Shown: positions 62,693 to 64,000 of the stretch, in pieces | Layout of the letters: every line of letters starts with the position of its first letter | How positions within the stretch are numbered: position 1 is the stretch's first letter | Source of the DNA: Pseudomonas karstica | Lineage (GTDB): Bacteria; Pseudomonadota; Gammaproteobacteria; Pseudomonadales; Pseudomonadaceae | Direction of reading: 5' to 3' | NCBI RefSeq assembly: GCF_009707515.1 | Contig: NZ_WLYI01000021.1 | Location: 53,751 to 117,750, forward strand | Length of the DNA: 64,000 nucleotides | Made by a program: the position numbers and the translations under genes | Notes under the pieces: generated by a model | Seen by the model: the letters and a program-made list of their open reading frames with translations, nothing else | Databases searched by the model: none | Told to the model about the DNA's origin: nothing

Positions 62693-63537
62693 GCACTGAT
62701 CAGGTTTTTACTCTACATCAGGGCAGCGGCCCGCTATTGGTCTCCATGCCCCACGTCGGCACGTATTTACCGCCCGACATCCGCGCCAAGCTGAGCCCTA
62801 CAGGGCTCGCCATCGACGATACCGACTGGCATATCGACTCGCTGTACGATTTTGCAATTGGCCTGGGAGCGTCGTACCTACAGCCCACCTGTTCCCGTTA
62901 CGTGATCGACCTCAATCGCCCCGCCGATGGCGCCAATCTTTATCCAGGCCAGAACACGACTGGCCTGTTTCCGCTCACCACCTTCGACGGCGTGCCGCTG
63001 TACCTGGAAGGCTGCGAACCCGATGAGGCCGAAGAGCAACGCCGTTTGCACATGTATTGGCACCCTTACCATTACGCGTTGCAGGCGGAACTGGCGCGGA
63101 TCAAGGCCAAGCATGGTTATGCCCTGCTCTGGGAGGCGCATTCGATTCGCTCAGTGATTCCACGGCTGTTCGAGGGTTCGCTGCCAGTGTTCAATTTCGG
63201 CACGGCCGATGGTGCGTCCTGTGACCTTGGGGTTGCTCAGGAGTTGCTCAAACATACCCAGGCCCGCCTGCCAGATATGCCAGCGGTGCTGAACGGTCGT
63301 TTCAAGGGGGGTTACATCACCCGTACCTACGGCAACCCATCGCAGCATGTTCATGCGATTCAACTGGAGTTGGCGCAGCTCAGTTATATGCAGGAAGAAC
63401 CGCCATACGCATTGGATAGCAAGCGGGTGGATCGACTGAAGCCGGTATTGAGCGAGCTGCTGGAGCATTTCATCGGTTTTAAACCCCACGATCAACTCGC
63501 CGCAAGCGTGCGGCGAGTCGAAGTGCCAGCGGCTTAG
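62689..63537 (+). CDS. hutG: N-formylglutamate deformylase HutG
   Basis: 282-residue N-formylglutamate amidohydrolase releasing L-glutamate and formate, the step after HutF. Conserved stretches are LLVSMPHVGTYLPPDI, DDTDWHIDSLYDF, LLWEAHSIRSVIPRLFEG and GGYITRTYGNP. Its ATG overlaps the hutF stop (ATGA). Last gene of the iclR-ABC-hutF-hutG unit. Confidence 0.93.
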   Translation: MSTDQVFTLHQGSGPLLVSMPHVGTYLPPDIRAKLSPTGLAIDDTDWHIDSLYDFAIGLGASYLQPTCSRYVIDLNRPADGANLYPGQNTTGLFPLTTFDGVPLYLEGCEPDEAEEQRRLHMYWHPYHYALQAELARIKAKHGYALLWEAHSIRSVIPRLFEGSLPVFNFGTADGASCDLGVAQELLKHTQARLPDMPAVLNGRFKGGYITRTYGNPSQHVHAIQLELAQLSYMQEEPPYALDSKRVDRLKPVLSELLEHFIGFKPHDQLAASVRRVEVPAA

Positions 63538-63894
63538 CGCGTTATTCAGACTCAAAACCTACCCCTGCCATCCCGGGACTACACGCGATTGCTCGACAGG
63601 TAGTCGCGCACATGTGTTTCTGCATCAAGCCGTAAGTTCTACTGTGCAGCGCCTTTCCGACCCTCGAGCCCGTGTGTCGGGGCGCCAGCTGGCAACCAAG
63701 CTTGGCGTGCGCGCAGAACCCCTCAACCGCCTGCTCGCCGACTGGCCTGCGCCAAGGGTTCGTTGCAGGGCAGCGCAGACACTGGAAAATCCTCGACCGT
63801 GGTGCGCTGCTTAGTTTGACTGGGGTAGCATAAGTTGAAAAGCGACGTAGCGGCGTCTTGAACAGTTGGGCCGCTACACCGGGGTTAGCCTATC
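63538..63894. other. Gene-free region between hutG and etfA
   Basis: 357 bases between convergent genes. One short plus-strand frame (63614-63814) lacks a ribosome site and resembles nothing I know. No terminator-like hairpin with a T-run was recognised. Confidence 0.4.
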
Positions 63895-64000
63895 TCAGAC
63901 GGTCAAAATCATCTCAGGGATCGCCTCGAACAAGTCCGCCACCAGGCCGTAATCAGCCACCTGGAAGATCGGTGCTTCTTCGTCCTTGTTGATCGCAACA
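63895..64000 (-). CDS. etfA: Electron transfer flavoprotein alpha subunit, C-terminus (5' end outside window)
   Basis: The last 34 residues of a minus-strand gene: [20 protein letters not shown] then [12 protein letters not shown]. This is the conserved FAD-binding end of ETF alpha (FixB), which passes electrons from acyl-CoA and other dehydrogenases to ETF-ubiquinone oxidoreductase. The rest lies beyond the window. Confidence 0.88.
   Translation of the reverse strand, partial: VAINKDEEAPIFQVADYGLVADLFEAIPEMILTV

Noticed and set aside
63487..63517. Hairpin ACTCGCCGCA/TGCGGCGAGT near the hutG 3' end as a terminator
   Set aside because: The 10-base stem is real, but it lies inside the coding region and has no T-run after it.
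63614..63814. A 66-codon plus-strand frame after hutG
   Set aside because: No ribosome site, Arg/Ala-rich low-information sequence, no similarity I can name.

Overview
The window is chromosomal DNA of a Pseudomonas, most like the P. fluorescens group. The signs are high GC, a complete Pseudomonas-order division and cell-wall (dcw) cluster ending in ftsZ-lpxC, REP elements with the core GAGCGAGCTTGCTCGC, AlgI/AlgJ/AlgA homologues, a DauA-type dehydrogenase, an OprD porin and the RNase P RNA. No phage, integrase, intact insertion sequence, tRNA, rRNA or CRISPR array was seen.

Layout. 1-7.6 kb: the end of rhlB, a D-arginine dehydrogenase-like flavoenzyme, moaCDE (molybdopterin), a PIN-PhoH protein, a polysaccharide deacetylase-like protein and yaaA. 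7.6-12.7 kb: what looks like the wreck of an alginate operon. algI, algJ and algA are intact, but only short relics of algX and algF remain, algL is absent, no algD-8-44-K-E-G lies in front, and repeats sit at the scars. 12.8-14.3 kb: a small membrane protein, a frameshifted short-chain dehydrogenase and a palindromic repeat. 14.3-20.2 kb: an AaeAB-like efflux operon (outer-membrane factor, FUSC pump, DUF1656 protein, HlyD adaptor) divergent from a LysR regulator. 20.3-25.4 kb: a GhrB-type reductase, CheV, an acetyltransferase, a CxxCxxCC protein, an unusual exported fusion of a solute-binding domain with a RidA-like domain, and an 80-residue protein. 25.6-33.6 kb: an RND pump with a two-component system, a possible small RNA and an OprD-family porin.

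33.7-51.7 kb: the dcw cluster, all on the minus strand, in the order mraZ-rsmH-ftsL-ftsI-murE-murF-mraY-murD-ftsW-murG-murC-ddlB-ftsQ-ftsA-ftsZ-lpxC. Junctions are mostly 1-11 base overlaps. A strong promoter with three 10-bp-spaced MraZ-type repeats lies in front. 51.9-57.7 kb: rnpB, rsmI, and lpoA-yraN-diaA/gmhA-dolP in the same order as E. coli, facing an OmpA-family lipoprotein across a 32-bp perfect inverted repeat. 57.7-63.5 kb: an IclR regulator, an amino-acid-type ABC importer, hutF and hutG. This looks like a self-contained unit for importing and degrading formiminoglutamate-like compounds. The window closes in the 3' end of etfA on the minus strand.

Function names come from motifs and remembered family sequences. 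No database search was run. The most noteworthy items are the decayed alginate locus, the exported solute-binding/RidA fusion, the hutF-hutG transport unit, and a possible small RNA before oprD with a Fur-box-like spacer in its promoter.
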